Source: Myoxocephalus aenaeus
Lineage: Eukaryota; Chordata; Actinopteri; Perciformes; Cottidae
Length of the DNA stretch: 64,000 bases
Direction of reading: 5' to 3'
Assembly (NCBI GenBank): GCA_038501785.1
Contig: JBAMJR010000170.1
Coordinates: 6,832,501-6,896,500 of the forward strand
Made by a program: the position numbers and the translations under genes
Part shown: positions 42,065-54,000 of the stretch, piece after piece
Numbering within the stretch: position 1 is the first letter of the stretch
How the letters are laid out: every line of letters begins with the position of its first letter
Notes under the pieces: model-generated
The model's database searches: none
What the model was told of the DNA's origin: nothing
What the model saw: only the letters and a program-made list of their open reading frames with translations

Positions 42065-43147
42065 TCATGTAAAGTACCAGTCATAAAGGTCATGAACTAC
42101 ATGGAAATCCCGGTCTCTTGACATGTGGTCGCAGGCGAGGCAGATAGGATGAATGAATTCATTGTTGGTTGACTGCAGATGAGGGGTGGCTGTGAAGAAC
42201 TTCCTCCACTCAAAGTAACGTGCGTACGCCTCGTCATTCATGTCCAGCAGAAAGTCTGCCAGGGACTTTGCATCTGGGAAATCATTTATGTGAATGAAGG
42301 CGTCGCCGGGAAGGAACTGCTCGTAGTTTTCTCTTGGCGGACCCAAAACTACAGGAACTGTCCCCGCCACGAGGGGCCCGTTAACCTTCTCTGTGATGTA
42401 GTCTCTGTGGATCGAGTTCTCAAATGAGAGGTAAAACTTACAGCTAGCAATGGTTGAATAATATTCATCATAACTCAAAAGGTGCCCTCCATAGGCTTTA
42501 CCAAAGACATGGATCTTGATGTGTTTGGATAGTTCTTGATAATATCTTTCTCTTACAGCTGTTCCAGTTTCAGGGGCTTTGTTACTGACAATCCAGCACA
42601 CTAGTTTATCTTTCTTGGGCAGAACAAAGTCATCTTTCATCTCTGTCTGTCTGATAGTGAGCTCATTCCTCACGGTGATGTCAGCATCTCTTCTGTAGCT
42701 CAGCGTTAAGTTGAACAGGTGGTCCAGACCCGCTATCTTCGCTGTGTTCGTTGGTGATTCCACATGGAACCAAATCCACTTCTGAAAAGATGGACGGGGG
42801 TCCTGCGGCATGTTTTTCAAATGCAGGTTTATATTTTTTTGGTAGAAAATAACTCCCTGTGCTTTGCTGTAGAGGGCTCTATTATCTGTCAGAACACAGC
42901 TATCAATGTGGAAGTAGGTTGAGCAGACTTTGAAATCAAACTTCACACCGAGAGGCCAGAACCACAGCAGGACTATGGGCTTTTCCTGTGGATCCATGAC
43001 CTGACGATATTCCTCTTGAGATAATGTAGGGGGGCAAACAGGAGATGTTGGCTCAAAATACAGAACGAATGCCAGAATAGAGCCCATGAGGCAGATAGCG
43101 GCTATATTTCGTGAGCACAATGTTTTCTTGGAAGCTGGTGTCGTCAT
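42065..43147 (-). CDS. Alpha-1,3-fucosyltransferase, FUT9-like, copy B
   Basis: 360 residues; family 10 glycosyltransferase predicted to add alpha-1,3-fucose to N-acetyllactosamine in the Golgi. Seen: signal anchor at about 15-31; N-domain PIVLLWFWPLGVKFDF; WIWFHVESPTNT; C-domain CKFYLSFENSIHRDYITEK (236-254) with Lys254 intact; VPVVLGPPRENYEQF; FIHINDF; C-terminal CLAC (336-339). The start at 43147 is preferred over the ATG eight codons upstream, because CTACTTCCACAG, a clear splice acceptor, directly precedes it. Paralogous to the gene at 17192-18277, same strand. All catalytic-motif residues I can check are conserved, so this copy looks functional. Confidence 0.94.
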   Translation of the reverse strand: MTTPASKKTLCSRNIAAICLMGSILAFVLYFEPTSPVCPPTLSQEEYRQVMDPQEKPIVLLWFWPLGVKFDFKVCSTYFHIDSCVLTDNRALYSKAQGVIFYQKNINLHLKNMPQDPRPSFQKWIWFHVESPTNTAKIAGLDHLFNLTLSYRRDADITVRNELTIRQTEMKDDFVLPKKDKLVCWIVSNKAPETGTAVRERYYQELSKHIKIHVFGKAYGGHLLSYDEYYSTIASCKFYLSFENSIHRDYITEKVNGPLVAGTVPVVLGPPRENYEQFLPGDAFIHINDFPDAKSLADFLLDMNDEAYARYFEWRKFFTATPHLQSTNNEFIHPICLACDHMSRDRDFHVVHDLYDWYFT

Positions 43148-43165
43148 CTGTGGAAGTAGAGAGTG
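43148..43165 (-). other. Splice acceptor of FUT copy B
   Basis: On the minus strand CTCTCTACTTCCACAG ends at 43148 and is followed at once by the ATG. An upstream non-coding exon is implied but was not located. Confidence 0.65.
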
Positions 43166-43396
43166 AAGCATACACTTAGATAACTACCTCAGGAGTTGCA
43201 GCAAATAGAGTTAAACCATCAGTCCAAAAGATGAACAACTATGGAAAAACAATATCTGTTTCTTTGATGCTAATTTAAAAAGGTACAAAAGGCCTCTGCA
43301 GGCTGATTTCATCCAGCATTCGTAGCTATATCTATAGAAAATAATGTGCCAGAATTCTTAGGTATCCCACAAAATAACACTGCAAAAAGTGAAATG

Positions 43397-43609
43397 GGGC
43401 GGCTGTAGCTCAGGGGGATGAGTGGCCATCCCGCAACCACAAGGTAGCCAGCTCGATCCCCAGTCCCCCCATAGCTCACACGTCGAAGTGTCCCTGAGCA
43501 AGACACTTAACCCCTAATTGTTCCCCGTTGCTGTGTCTACAGTGTATAGAGCAAAAATGTAAGTCGCTTTGGATAAAAGCGTCAGCTAAATGAAATGTAA
43601 TGAAATGGT
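43397..43609 (+). mobile_element. tRNA-derived SINE, copy 2
   Basis: The head GGGCGGCTGTAGCTCAGGGG carries an A-box; GCTCGATCCCC is a B-box-like motif. GTCGAAGTGTCCCTGAGCAA follows, and the tail AAGTCGCTTTGGATAAAAGC ends near AATGTAATGAAATG. Best-preserved copy of this family here. Not a functional tRNA gene. Confidence 0.8.
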
Positions 43610-44149
43610 CCTGACATTTACATAAAGTTCAGTTTTATATTGGTCTCATTGAAAATTGTGATTTTGAGTTGAAACCTGTTTTTTCCACTTCGTCTGAAAT
43701 AAATGACAGCTCTCACAGACAAAATTAAAAACAATACTTTTACTAAAATTGTATTTTCACTTCATACCAAAGTTTTCATGCCATGTGACCACATGACATC
43801 ACATCAGATTGCTCATCTTCAAATTATTTTCTAAACTTTTCACAGAGTCTCAGGGCTGGATGTCTCTTTCTCTTAGTCATAGACCAACTGTGGCAGCCAC
43901 ACACCTTAATATTATTAGCTTTTTGATATTTAATAAAGTTGTGTTCCTTTATAGAGAAAATAATCTCTCTTGTGTCCCTGTGCTACTTCTGTATACTCCA
44001 CTTTTAGCAAAGACTAGTAAAAGAGCAGATGACAAAGTATCATAATTGTTTTTGCTGTTGTTGTTCCCAACCCTGTGAAGCCTGACACATCAAATAATAT
44101 TCAGAAAATGCAGATTATTTTATATTAAAGTGTTAATTCTAAGCGGTAT
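43610..44149 (+). repeat. Non-coding; dispersed repeat copy 2 at 43920-44065
   Basis: 43920-44065 matches 5140-5300 in the same orientation. The remainder shows no gene. Confidence 0.45.
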
Positions 44150-44663
44150 GTGTGGAGAAAACCAGGCACTGCTCATCACCTGCCCAATACAATCCCAACA
44201 GTGAAACATGGTGGTGGCAGCATCATGCTATGGGGGTGTTTTTCAGCTGCAGGGACAGGACGACTGGTTGCAATTGAAGGAACGATGAATGCGGCCAAGT
44301 ACAGAGATATCCTGGAAGAAAACCTCTTCCAGAGTGCTCTTGACCTCAGACTGGGCCGAATGTTCACCTTCCAACAAGACAATGACCCTACGCACACAGC
44401 TAAAATAACAAAGGAGTGGCTTCGGAACAACTCTGTGACCATTCTTGACTGGCCCAGCCAGAGCCCTGAGAGACCTGAAAAGACCTGAAAAGACCTGAAA
44501 AGACCTGAGAGACCTGAAAATGTCTGTCCACCAACGTTCACCATCCAACCTGACGGAACTGGAGAGGACCTGCAAGGAAGAATGGCAGAGGATCCCCAAA
44601 TCCAGGTGTGAAACACTTGTTGCATCATTCCTAAGAAGACTCATGGCTGTACTAGCTCAAAAG
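44150..44663 (+). pseudogene. Tc1 transposase, C-terminal half, broken
   Basis: First frame: MWRKPGTAHHLPNTIPTVKH, KHGGGSIMLWGCFSAAGTG and FTFQQDNDPTHTAK. The last holds the second catalytic Asp of the DDE/D triad. After WPSQSPE an expansion of AGACCTGAAA units (44469-44518) replaces the region that normally carries DLNPIE, so the third catalytic residue is lost. Coding continues as VHQRSPSNLTELERTC. Non-functional. Confidence 0.75.
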
Positions 44664-44671
44664 GGTGCTTC

Positions 44672-46347
44672 CAGTGGCGTCCCTAGGCTAAAACATGTTT
44701 TTTTAATTAGCCCCGAATATTAATTTTCAAAAAAAAAGAAAATACGTCATTCACCCAAAACAGCAGCGTCAGGCAGCAGGCGCACTTGCAGTGTGCGCCA
44801 GTGTGCGCCCCCCTATTATACAAGTCGTCATTTAAGTTTCTCTTTCCTATAGAACAGGTCTACACCTTGTTCTGTTATTAAACTAAACGGACGTATTTTA
44901 TTGATCTTATCCACACACAGCTTGTCATTTCTGTCTCTACATGGTCGCGTTAACACTTCTCCTCTGCTCTGCATCGCGCACGGCGGAGTTCCACCGCGAT
45001 GCGCACAGACACGTGCGCGCGCACACACAGGTGAGCACTGAGCACACAGCAGCGGACAGAGAGCGTCGAAAAATATGTCGCGTGAAAAGCAGACCGCTAT
45101 ATCTGCGTTTTAAACGCTCCCAGAGTGAAGATGGCAACAGCAGCTCTCATGTGAGGAACAACTGGAGTTCTCCTCACACCAGAGCAGCTCTCTGATCACA
45201 GAGCAGCTCTCTGAACACAGAGCAGCTCTCTGATCACAGAGCAGCTCTCTGGACACAGAGCAGCTCTCTGAACACAGAGCAGCTCTCTGAACACAGAGCA
45301 GCTCTCTGAACCCGGAGCAGCTCTCCTGCTCCAGGTGAAAGAGACAAAGTGCTCGTGTCTTCTACCAACAATGAGCTGCTGGCTTCACATATTACAAAAG
45401 TACAAAGTACACGGACATAAAACTAAGTCATTAATAAATACATGGAGAAAAGCCTGTACTTTCGGGTAAATGGTTACGCCGCGCGACTCCCTTATTTTTT
45501 GGCGTTTTGCCAGAAGTCTCCGTGACGTCCTTTCTGCTGCTGCGTCTTAAAACAGAAAACAGATCTTAACGTTGAACATGAATTGTATCAAATCTACAAC
45601 CCGTTTTAAAAAGATGTGTAGAGGAAAGCAGCTCACTGCTCCACTAATACTGATGCAACCTGATGCTCACATATCTGCACTCATTCTGTTTTGTTTGGCA
45701 AAAACAAAAATAGCTTATTGTTTTCCACAATGAGCTATTTAGTAGTAACTAAATAAAAAAAAAATCCTGATGGAGCAATCTGATTTACTTGAAACTTTAA
45801 GTGATTGCAATTTTCTTTATTCTGTTATTTATAAAAGCACAGATGGAATCACAAAATGTTATTTACAGAAAAAGTTTGAGAACCACTACTTTAAGTGTTT
45901 GTGTTGGTTGAGCACTATTAACATTATTAGCATCTTATGTCTAAATATTATGTTAAAGAGTATGTTATGTTAAATAATGTTAAAGAATATGTAAAGAATA
46001 AATACATATGAGTATGTAAAGAGCAATAAATGTACAATGTAAACACTGCACATGACAAGATGCATGGTTCATTAAACATCTCAATGTTTACTGTTGCTGA
46101 ATGGTTGCTGTTGGTATGTTCAACATGATGAATGGGGCATTTTTGTGCCTGGGCTATTGAGGGAAGTTTGTGAACATTGCTAGCCTATTTGGTATTAACT
46201 GGTAACCATGAAATGCCTCAATTCAATTCAGTCCAGAAGAGCAGGTACCTGTAGGGTATGTGGAGAGTGTTTCTATGTCTAAAAATTTCGCTGCTTCACT
46301 CTTCTGGGCTAAGCCCCAGATGTGTCAAAATCCTAGAGACGCCCCTG
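44672..46347. mobile_element. hAT element, 1676 bp, exact 8-bp duplication, inside the Tc1
   Basis: Ends CAGTGGCGTCCCTAGG and, read inward from the right, CAGGGGCGTCTCTAGG are inverted repeats with two mismatches. GGTGCTTC flanks both sides (44664-44671 and 46348-46355). The interior has no recognisable transposase but includes a 19-bp minisatellite, so it is non-autonomous. Confidence 0.88.
45181..45330. repeat. 19-bp minisatellite, ~8 copies
   Basis: Units of AGAGCAGCTCTCTGA(A/T)CAC, period 19 (45181, 45200, ...). AGAGCAGCTCTCT is nearly palindromic. Located inside the hAT element. Confidence 0.88.
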
Positions 46348-46568
46348 GGTGCTTCTACTCAAAACTGAGCAAAGGGTCTGAATACTTATGACCATGTGAT
46401 ATTTCAGTTTTTATTTTTTAATAAATTTGCAAAAATTTCTACATTGCTGTTTTTTTCTGTCAAGATGGGGTGCTGAGTGTACATTAATGAGAAATAAAAT
46501 TAACTTTTTTGCAATGAAACAAAGAGTGAAAAATGTAAAGGGGTCTGAATACTTTCCGTACCCACTGT

Positions 46569-46720
46569 ATATCCGTTTATACTGTTTATATTATCCACGA
46601 CATTGCACTGCACCTTAACTGCTTCTTTTGCACTCTGGATAGATGCAAACTACATTTCGTTGTCACAGTACTTGTACAATGACAATAAAGTTGAATCGGA
46701 TAAAGGAGGGGAAGGAAGGG
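46569..46720 (+). mobile_element. LINE 3' end fragment
   Basis: TTGCACTCTGGATAGATGCA, CATTTCGTTGTCACAGTACT and GACAATAAAGTTGAATC form a 3' terminus common among fish LINEs (Rex1/L2-type, as I recall). No coding part is present. Confidence 0.45.
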
Positions 46721-46845
46721 GAAGACAAAAAGCAGTGTAGAGACCCCTGTAGAAGAATAGAAGGACCTATGGGCACAGAAGAGGAATGAAGGAGAGAAGA
46801 GCTAAAGGATTAAAGAGGAGGAGGTGAAGAGAGATTATTCAAACA

Positions 46846-47145
46846 ATCCATAGATTCTTACCGTGTGTGCTTGTCGTACAAAAAGAAACTCAGGCTGGAC
46901 CAGTTGATAAAGTCTCAATCACTGCTCCAACACTTTGTCTATGCTGTAGTTGGTGTTCCAAAGATGGTCGAAGAATTCACTGGAAACGGTCCGAGTTCAG
47001 TACAATAATGTTTATTATTCAAGCCAATAATTAACCTGAGGCATTGTTGGAGCAACACCTGTCTAAGATAGTTTTTCGGTCCTTTTTAAAAAACTCCTCC
47101 TCTTTTGCAGTGGAGATATGTTTTGCTATCAGTGGTTCCACCCTG
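46846..47145. repeat. Dispersed repeat, copy 2 (copy 1 at 8037-8300)
   Basis: Same order and orientation as copy 1 with one ~25-base extra segment. See that entry for shared words. Confidence 0.55.
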
Positions 47146-47880
47146 ATGGCAAACTGCCCATGTGACATATTGATTGCATTCACATAGAATAATTAAAGTG
47201 ACATGGCTTTTTATTGTAGAAACCAGTGCGCTGCTAATTTCCAGGGTTTGCCTTCCAAAAAAAACGGTTGACGGTAAGAGCACATCATAGTAGTCCATGA
47301 GAGTCTGCTTAGAGCGGGCAAGAGGTGTTGTGTATATATGGGTCAAACAACCACAGGACTTTGTGAAACCATGCGACAGTTGCAAAACTAAAAGTGAACA
47401 AAATGTTAATGTTGACATTTAGTTACAAGTTGATTGTCACATGACTCGTTAATCACTCTGTAGTCACATCAGTCCTTAGAAAGTGAAATTAACTTCAACT
47501 ACGCTCGTTTACTATATCTTTCTAAATGTTTTAGTTTTTGCCAGAACCTAACTTCCAGTGAAAAGGTAGGTCTGTTTTGAAAAGACACTATGCATGTGAC
47601 AAGCATATATAAAAAATACTATAAGACACAATGAAAACTAACGCTAGAGGGGTACCTAGTGTATCGATCTCTGATGGGACACTGACCAAGCGTTAATATT
47701 TGACAATTTGGGAGTGAGAATGTGTTTATAAATTTAACAATTACTGTGTGAAACTTCCTGATAAATTCATTTTTCACAAACTCAAATCTGGTCACCTTTA
47801 AATAACATGCTTATTCAGGTATCACCAAGTCAATTTCTAGAAGAGGCCTAGTTGTTTTTGAAGATGGCAAGTTAGTAACT
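47146..47880. other. No gene; short repeat shared with 9430-9490
   Basis: Only 47705-47770 has a recognised counterpart in the window. The 110-codon minus frame at 47086-47418 runs across the dispersed repeat and is not convincing. Confidence 0.4.
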
Positions 47881-47892
47881 TAAACTTTATTT

Positions 47893-48774
47893 TTTGGACA
47901 AGGGCCTCATTTCCTCTCTGTGTGGGGACAGTGGATCTGACCAGCAGCAGCAGCCCAAAAAGCGGAGGATGCTGGGACCAGGAGAACAACAGAGGCTGGC
48001 TACAGTGGTAAGTTGTGATGTAGTTGTCAATATAAAAACGTTATACACTCATAGACGTACCATGTGGGTGTACATACAGCACATGCTAATTACAGGAAGA
48101 ATCATTTAGATGATGTAGTTATAATTTCCCATCATCTAAAGATAGTTGTAAGATTTGACATTGTATTTTTTAAATACTTGACTGAATTAATCATTTTCAT
48201 CAAAATAGCTTTATTGCAAATTTAAGTTTGATTTATCTTTTACAGGTATGTGATACCAACCTGATGCAAGCCAAGGAGCGGTTCTCCTTCACCCAGCACC
48301 TCGTCAGCGCAACACTGCTGCCATGGAGAGTTGGTCCCACCACAGTGTGAAGTTCCCTGAGTTGGTGCTTGAACAAAATAGTGGAGACATACCCCATGTT
48401 GAACCAGGCCAAGCTCAAAACGGAACTGTCCCTCATCTATGAGAACAGTGAGTTCAGGGCTTGCAGTGGTGCAGTGCCTATGTACCTGTTTTTCCATGGA
48501 GAACAACCTTCAGAGCACCTTCACAGAGACTGTCAGTCTTCTCAGGATCCTCATCACCACACCCATGACAACAGCTGAATGCGAGAGGTGTTTGTCTACT
48601 TTGAAGAGGATCAAGACCTTCCTCAGAAACACCATGACACAGGATCGCCTTAATGCTCTGGCTATGCTCTCCATGGAGAAGAAACTTGTCAGGAACATGC
48701 CTGACTTCAATAAGAAGGTCATTGAGAGGTTTGCCACTCAGAAGGACAGAAAAGCAAAGTTCCTTTATAAATAA
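47893..48774 (+). pseudogene. hAT-family (ZMYM-like) transposase C-terminus with an apparent intron
   Basis: Exon-like segment 1 (47893-48008) ends QQRLATV. It is followed by GTAAGTTGTG (donor), ~240 AT-rich bases and ATCTTTTACAG (acceptor, 48245). Segment 2 then reads VCDTNLMQAKERFSFTQHLV. Downstream LRILITTPMTTAECERCLST, LKRIKTFLRNTMTQDRLNAL and KKVIERFATQKDRKAKFLYK are the hAT dimerisation region found in ZMYM-type proteins. Frameshifts lie near 48320-48330, 48375-48385 and 48490-48500. The intron means this is not a processed copy. A broken transposase gene or decayed host duplicate; the catalytic part is missing. Confidence 0.7.
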
Positions 48775-48867
48775 TTAATTAGTCATAAAAACATGCAGGT
48801 TTCCTCACCACACTGATTTGTGTTTCCCCAACAAACAAGGTTCATATAACAGAAACAGAAACATGCA

Positions 48868-49014
48868 CTTTATTAATCCCCTTGGGGATTAAGTGAGGGT
48901 TAAGTGTCTTGCTCAGGGACACTTCGACATGTGAGCTATGGGGGGGACTGGGGATCGAACCGGCTACCTTGTGGTTGCGGGACGACCACTCATCCCCCTG
49001 AGCTACAGCCGCCC
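48868..49014 (-). mobile_element. tRNA-derived SINE, copy 3
   Basis: On the minus strand it begins GGGCGGCTGTAGCTCAGGGG and has GGTTCGATCCCC, a good B-box, then the GTCGAAGTGTCCCTGAGCAA block. The tail is shorter than in copy 2. Confidence 0.78.
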
Positions 49015-49057
49015 ATCTTAAAATATAAACATCTTAAAATATAAACTTGTTCTATTA

Positions 49058-49060
<3 letters not shown>

Positions 49061-49107
<47 letters not shown>
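49061..49107. repeat. (AT)n microsatellite
   Basis: About 46 bases of AT. Confidence 0.93.
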
Positions 49108-49110
<3 letters not shown>

Positions 49111-49216
49111 TAATATGATATAGAATATACTGAATTGTATGAATAAGATGTCCTTATGTCAGTGTTGTAATAAATGAGAAATATGTAACTGCAAAGTAGT
49201 AATGTGTTTTTGATAC

Positions 49217-49630
49217 TGTTAGAAGAAAAACGTATTTACTCTTAATCAACGACTGTTTCACAGTTATATTATTAATCATAGACTGTATAAAGGCTTGTGG
49301 CTTCGCATTTGACCTACTCTCCTGTTTAAACATACGTATGACCTTCTGAAAGAGTCTTGAGACTGGGGATGCCTACATGTCTCTGTTTGAAGAACGTAGT
49401 GTTCCTTGTTATCATATGACCATGCCGATGCAAGGTAATCTGAAGACGTCATGAGAGCTTCTGTGATTGTGTCATTAATGTATTTAAGAGGTAACTCTCT
49501 CCTCATTCAATGAGCAGTCCAGGATAAGCAATTGACATCATGTTGTGATTCTGACTCTGTTCCTTCTTCGAAGAATAAATGTTCCTGATCAATGATTTTA
49601 CCTCAAGGTGTCGTGGGAATTTTTCTATCA
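49217..49630 (+). repeat. 5' LTR, 414 bp
   Basis: Contains AATAAATGTTCCTG (polyadenylation signal) near 49575. The 76-codon minus-strand frame inside both LTRs (49276-49506, 54543-54773) is conserved only because the LTRs are. Confidence 0.9.
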
Positions 49631-49634
49631 TAAT

Positions 49635-49651
49635 TGGTCCTTCGAGCCGGA
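49635..49651 (+). other. Primer binding site, tRNA-Tyr type
   Basis: TGGTCCTTCGAGCCGGA is complementary over 17 bases to the 3' end of vertebrate tRNA-Tyr (TCCGGCTCGAAGGA plus CCA), as recalled. Confidence 0.75.
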
Positions 49652-50319
49652 CTCAACATCTCCCCTCCCCTCCAGAGTGTCTTTCCTGAAACCGTGCACG
49701 GGGGAGTCCAGGACTCTCACAGAAAGCCCTCCGCCCTACAACTCGCAAGAGTGTAGTTTGGTGTTTTTGTGAGGCCAGGTTTGACTGGAGGAGAGAGGAG
49801 TGACGAGAGATCCGTTTTGTTTGTTTTTTTGACCGACCCAGTGAGGAAATCATTTCAGGTGTGTATGTCTTAATTGTTTGTTTGTCTGTAAAAAGGATTA
49901 TCTCCCAGAACTGTGAAGTAGATTTTAAAGAGCTTACATTCCGCATCATATTGAAGGGCTTATATAATATTTGGTAAGCTTGAAAAAGGGGGGGTCTGGT
50001 GAGAATAGGGTACTACGAAGCAAGGAGAAATAAAACGATACTGGTGGACTGGCTTTATAAAGCTCCAAGTGAGTGCGCGCTGCAGCCTTCTGTTGTAGTA
50101 GAAGCTTCGCATTCAGGTCTTCTGATATTGGGTTCATAAAACCTTTCTCCTGGCTTCTAAAAATACGAAAAAACTCATTAGACGACCCAACGTCAGAAAG
50201 AGAAGGGGGTGATGTGGTCTGTTAAATCATGTGATAAGTATCATTGAGTAGGACTGCTACCACCCTGCGACGGGAAGTACAATTCAGTTACTGCAAATAT
50301 TAGGCCACCCAAAAGTAAA

Positions 50320-50795
50320 GACATCGAGTGGGGGTTGGTACAGGCCCAAAGGCGGGAAGTAGATTTAAATGATAAGCAAGCAATTGATGTGATTAGGCCA
50401 ATCCAGAAGGGAGTGATAAGGAATCTAGAGCCAGTCATAAGGGCCAGCGTCTCCTCCAAAACACTCCATTCCACTCTCCACCCTACCACTGCGGCCCCGG
50501 ACACGCACAGCCAAAAAAGCAGCTATAATAGCTGACCTGTTGTCTGCATTAGAAATAGCAAGAGGCAAAACCTATGGCCCGTGCTTCAAAGCAGCGAATA
50601 CGGGACCTGGGACAAAACACGATAACCAAAAACACGGAGCGTCGCGTGGCCGGGGACATGGGCACAGGAGGGAGAGTGGATGGAAGGAGGGACGCTGGAA
50701 GCAGGATGGCTGGAAGGGACGTGAAGCATCGGAAGGATCCACTTCAGCGGTTACAAGGTCGTACAAGCACACCACATGGGCCTGGGGACACTAAA
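50320..50795 (+). pseudogene. Possible degenerate gag-like region
   Basis: Two overlapping frames (through 50535, and 50540-50794) could be one coding region with a frame break. The second contains SRGRGHGHRRESGWKEGRWK, a Gly/Arg-rich basic stretch as in some nucleocapsid regions. No zinc knuckle is seen. The position after the leader suits gag, but the evidence is weak. Confidence 0.3.
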
Positions 50796-50799
50796 TAAA

Positions 50800-51057
50800 A
50801 ATAAATAATATAGTGTTTGTTGCAAGAGGGAAACCGTTTGTGACTAGATATAATATAAAATAATATTTTTGGTTAATTCCGGAGCATAAAAATCTGTTGT
50901 TTCATCCTCAGAAGACAACACATTAATAAAATGATAAATCAAATGCCAAAAGGCATGAAAGTAGTTTAGGTTACAATAAAATGACTGCTACCAGACTATG
51001 GTTATAATTTAAACCTAGCCACGACACTCTATTACGCAGGAACAAAAAAATAGATTA

Positions 51058-51095
<38 letters not shown>

Positions 51096-54000
51096 CTGGT
51101 TCTTTAAAGCCTTACGGAAAAAATTTGAATAACAAATCTTTACTGAGGTAATATCACTTTTTAGAATCAGGAGGTATTGTGACAATATTACCATCTTTTC
51201 TCAGAGGAAAGGCTGCTAAACTAGAGTCAGATTTTACTCTGGTATGTTTCATAAAAAGAAGAGTGGAGAGAAGATACTCTGGCACTATTTTGGAATTCTT
51301 TGGGACATTAAAGTAAACACAAATAAATTACAGCTGTAGAGAGAGAAAGAAAGAAAGTAAGGAATAAAGCAATATGAAACCGTTTAAAGCGGACTGGAGG
51401 GCGTATGGTATGTGAAGAAAGGAAGCAGAGAGTAGGGAAACTAAAAGATTAAGAAATGAGTGTGTATGTGGGAGAGGGATCGTGGTTGGATCAGAGCGAG
51501 AAAGTGAAATACAGTTGGGTCCCTAATTATGCTGAATTAGCAAAGCCTTTATAAAAACTAATCTATGATGAAGGTACAACACATGACTGTATTGAGAGTT
51601 GCGTGTTCCCAAGAACTGATCTAACAAGCCTATTAGGCATTAGGCATGGATAATTGATAAAGACCAATTTACTTTTGAAGTTCAACACTTCATTAAATAA
51701 AAATAAAAAAAGAGAATATATGCAAACAAGTGCTCCACAGCAAGAATAAACGTAGCTGTGGGCGGGATGGGGAAAGGGTTCTGGAGGTTACCTGAAGGTA
51801 AATTAGTATTGCCTTAAACATTACATAGAGATACAGCTCTTTTTAGCCATGTGGAACTATGGCTAAACAGGTGGGAGGGTATTGAAGTGGAATTCTCCTC
51901 GCCGGGATATTCCTCGAGTGTTCAAGAATTGACAGAACGGGTTATAGTACAATAATGATTATTTATTTAGCAATTACATACATGAAATGCATACCTAATA
52001 CAAGGCCTTGGACTCCGCTCCCCTGTCTGTCTGCCCTTCACACGGTCAGCACGCCTCAGGATGAGTGAGCCCCGAACTCAGAGAGTAAAGGGTTTTTTAT
52101 CCTCTTTCTATCTGACTTTCTCTTTTTTCTGACTCCAATGCTTTTCAGATATTCCCAGTGAAAACCACACAACCCAGGTTCCCAGACAACTACCCTTGAA
52201 ACACTGTTGCTCTCTCCTCAAGGCCGGATACAGGACGAGGGTGAATAGATGAGTTTGCACCTACTGATAAATTTAATTAATAGTTGGAACAATGAACACA
52301 AGACCAGTGTGTGAGACTCATATTATGGTTCTCTGTAAGAGTTCTGCGGTTTCTCACACCTGAGACACACACACATCCTTCATCATTAAGCAAGCATTAT
52401 CTTAAAAACAGAGTATTCAGCCAATGCTGTATTAATCATAAACAGAGTATTCAGCCAATGCTATATAAATCATTAAACAGAGTATTCAGCCAATGCTATA
52501 TAAATCATAAATTATCTTCAGTATCTAGGAGAAAGAAGGTGTTTAATGCATATGGCTTTAAGGTGTTTAATGCATATGGCTTTACTAATCACTCAAAAAA
52601 AAAAAAATGTCCAGAACCAGAATATCCATTTCAGTACATTTGCATGAATTCTATTGAACTCAACCAATGTGAGGGGAATAAATATTGTTGAAACGATTAT
52701 AAAATAAGGTTTTCAAAATAGGTTGAAGTATTTTCAACTAAATCATCAGATGCTTTAACAGTGGTGGCAGAAGCCTTGACGAAAGACATAATACCGAGGT
52801 TCGGGTTACACTAAGAAAGAATTTACTGTGATAACGCCACCCATTTTGTAAACAAGGTCTTAACGCACTTGACTGCTGTATCTGGGGCAGAGGTGAAATA
52901 TCATTGTTCACTATCCCCAGTCAGCAGGACTAATAGATAAAAGAAGTTTTTACTGCACACGACTATGCTAATTACTTAAAAAATTATATATAATAATTTA
53001 GTTTGATGGAAATAAATATTTGTTTTGCACACACTGCAAAAAGTGAACCAATTGTCTGCAGAGTTTCGCCGCTGATAAACCTTAAATTACAGATATCAAA
53101 CACCTGGGTAAACAGGGATTTGAATTCAATAGGATCAATTGTCTGAAACCAGTGAAGATGACTAACAACATATAGGAGGCTTAGTGGTGTCTGTAAGGCA
53201 GGGCTTCAGTAGGAAACACTCGCAGAAATTGGTAAAGCAATGCAGACACTTAGAGCAGGGCATTTGATTAGACTACCAGGTTTATGCCATTAGAGGAATT
53301 ATTAGAAGTTAAATAGGCTAAGGGATTCAAGAGATTATACACTATCTGTTGATAACACCGGACAGGATGTCCAAACTTTTTCTCAAAATTATGTTGAATA
53401 AATTTCCAGAGAAGGCCCGAATCAGACCAGTGACAACCACAAAAACATTAATAAATGTTAAACAAAACTATTGATGATAAGGTCACCACCGCTCCGAGCA
53501 GTACAGATCATGATGCAGACGGGGTAACTTATCTCAACATAACTACATACAAACTGAGACTCTAAACACTAGAGACCAGGTTCACTGCTTCATACAACTA
53601 TTCTCCTCCTGCCAATGTAACAGACGTTGTGCCATCTTTCCAGTATAATGACCCAGCACCGCCCTATTTCTCACACTAAGCTGCAAACTACACTTGTTTC
53701 ACTAGAAACTTCTTTGAAGGAACTCTGGTGGGGACCCTGAAGGGGTTAATGTGACGACATCACACAGAATCAAATTGTAGCAGGGTTCGAGTCAATGTTT
53801 CTCTGGTGGAAACAATAAAATAAAATAGGGTTGGATAAATTATGCAGAATTGAATGGCATTTAGACGTGTTGCTGGCGGAGGAGGAGGTGGTGGGGTGTC
53901 TGTAAAATGTTTGGCTGATCCTGTTGTATTTATATTTCCAACAAGCACGGCGCTGGACGGGTCAGGGACCAGGGGTTTGACGTCACCATCGAGGATGGCA

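Larger units (their letters stand above)
44150..46568 (+). mobile_element. Tc1-like transposon, 5'-truncated, split by a hAT
   Basis: The C-terminal half of a Tc1-type transposase at 44150-44671 is followed, after a 1676-bp hAT insertion, by the natural 3' end at 46356-46568. The right terminus AGTATTCAGACCCC, read inward from CCACTGTA, is a standard Tc1-type TIR with a TA at the border. The 5' half and left TIR are missing. Confidence 0.8.

Noticed and set aside
43397..43470. tRNA gene
   Set aside because: A-box and B-box are present but the cloverleaf is degraded, and the unit continues into a SINE body and tail; two more copies share that structure.
45181..45330. CRISPR-like or regulatory array
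   Set aside because: Contiguous 19-bp satellite inside a hAT element, no unique spacers.
49276..49506. Conserved 76-codon minus-strand gene duplicated at 54543-54773
   Set aside because: Both copies lie within the LTR pair, so the similarity is explained by LTR identity.
50572..50798. Minus and alternate plus frames over the Gly/Arg-rich region
   Set aside because: Shadow frames of the same GC-rich stretch.
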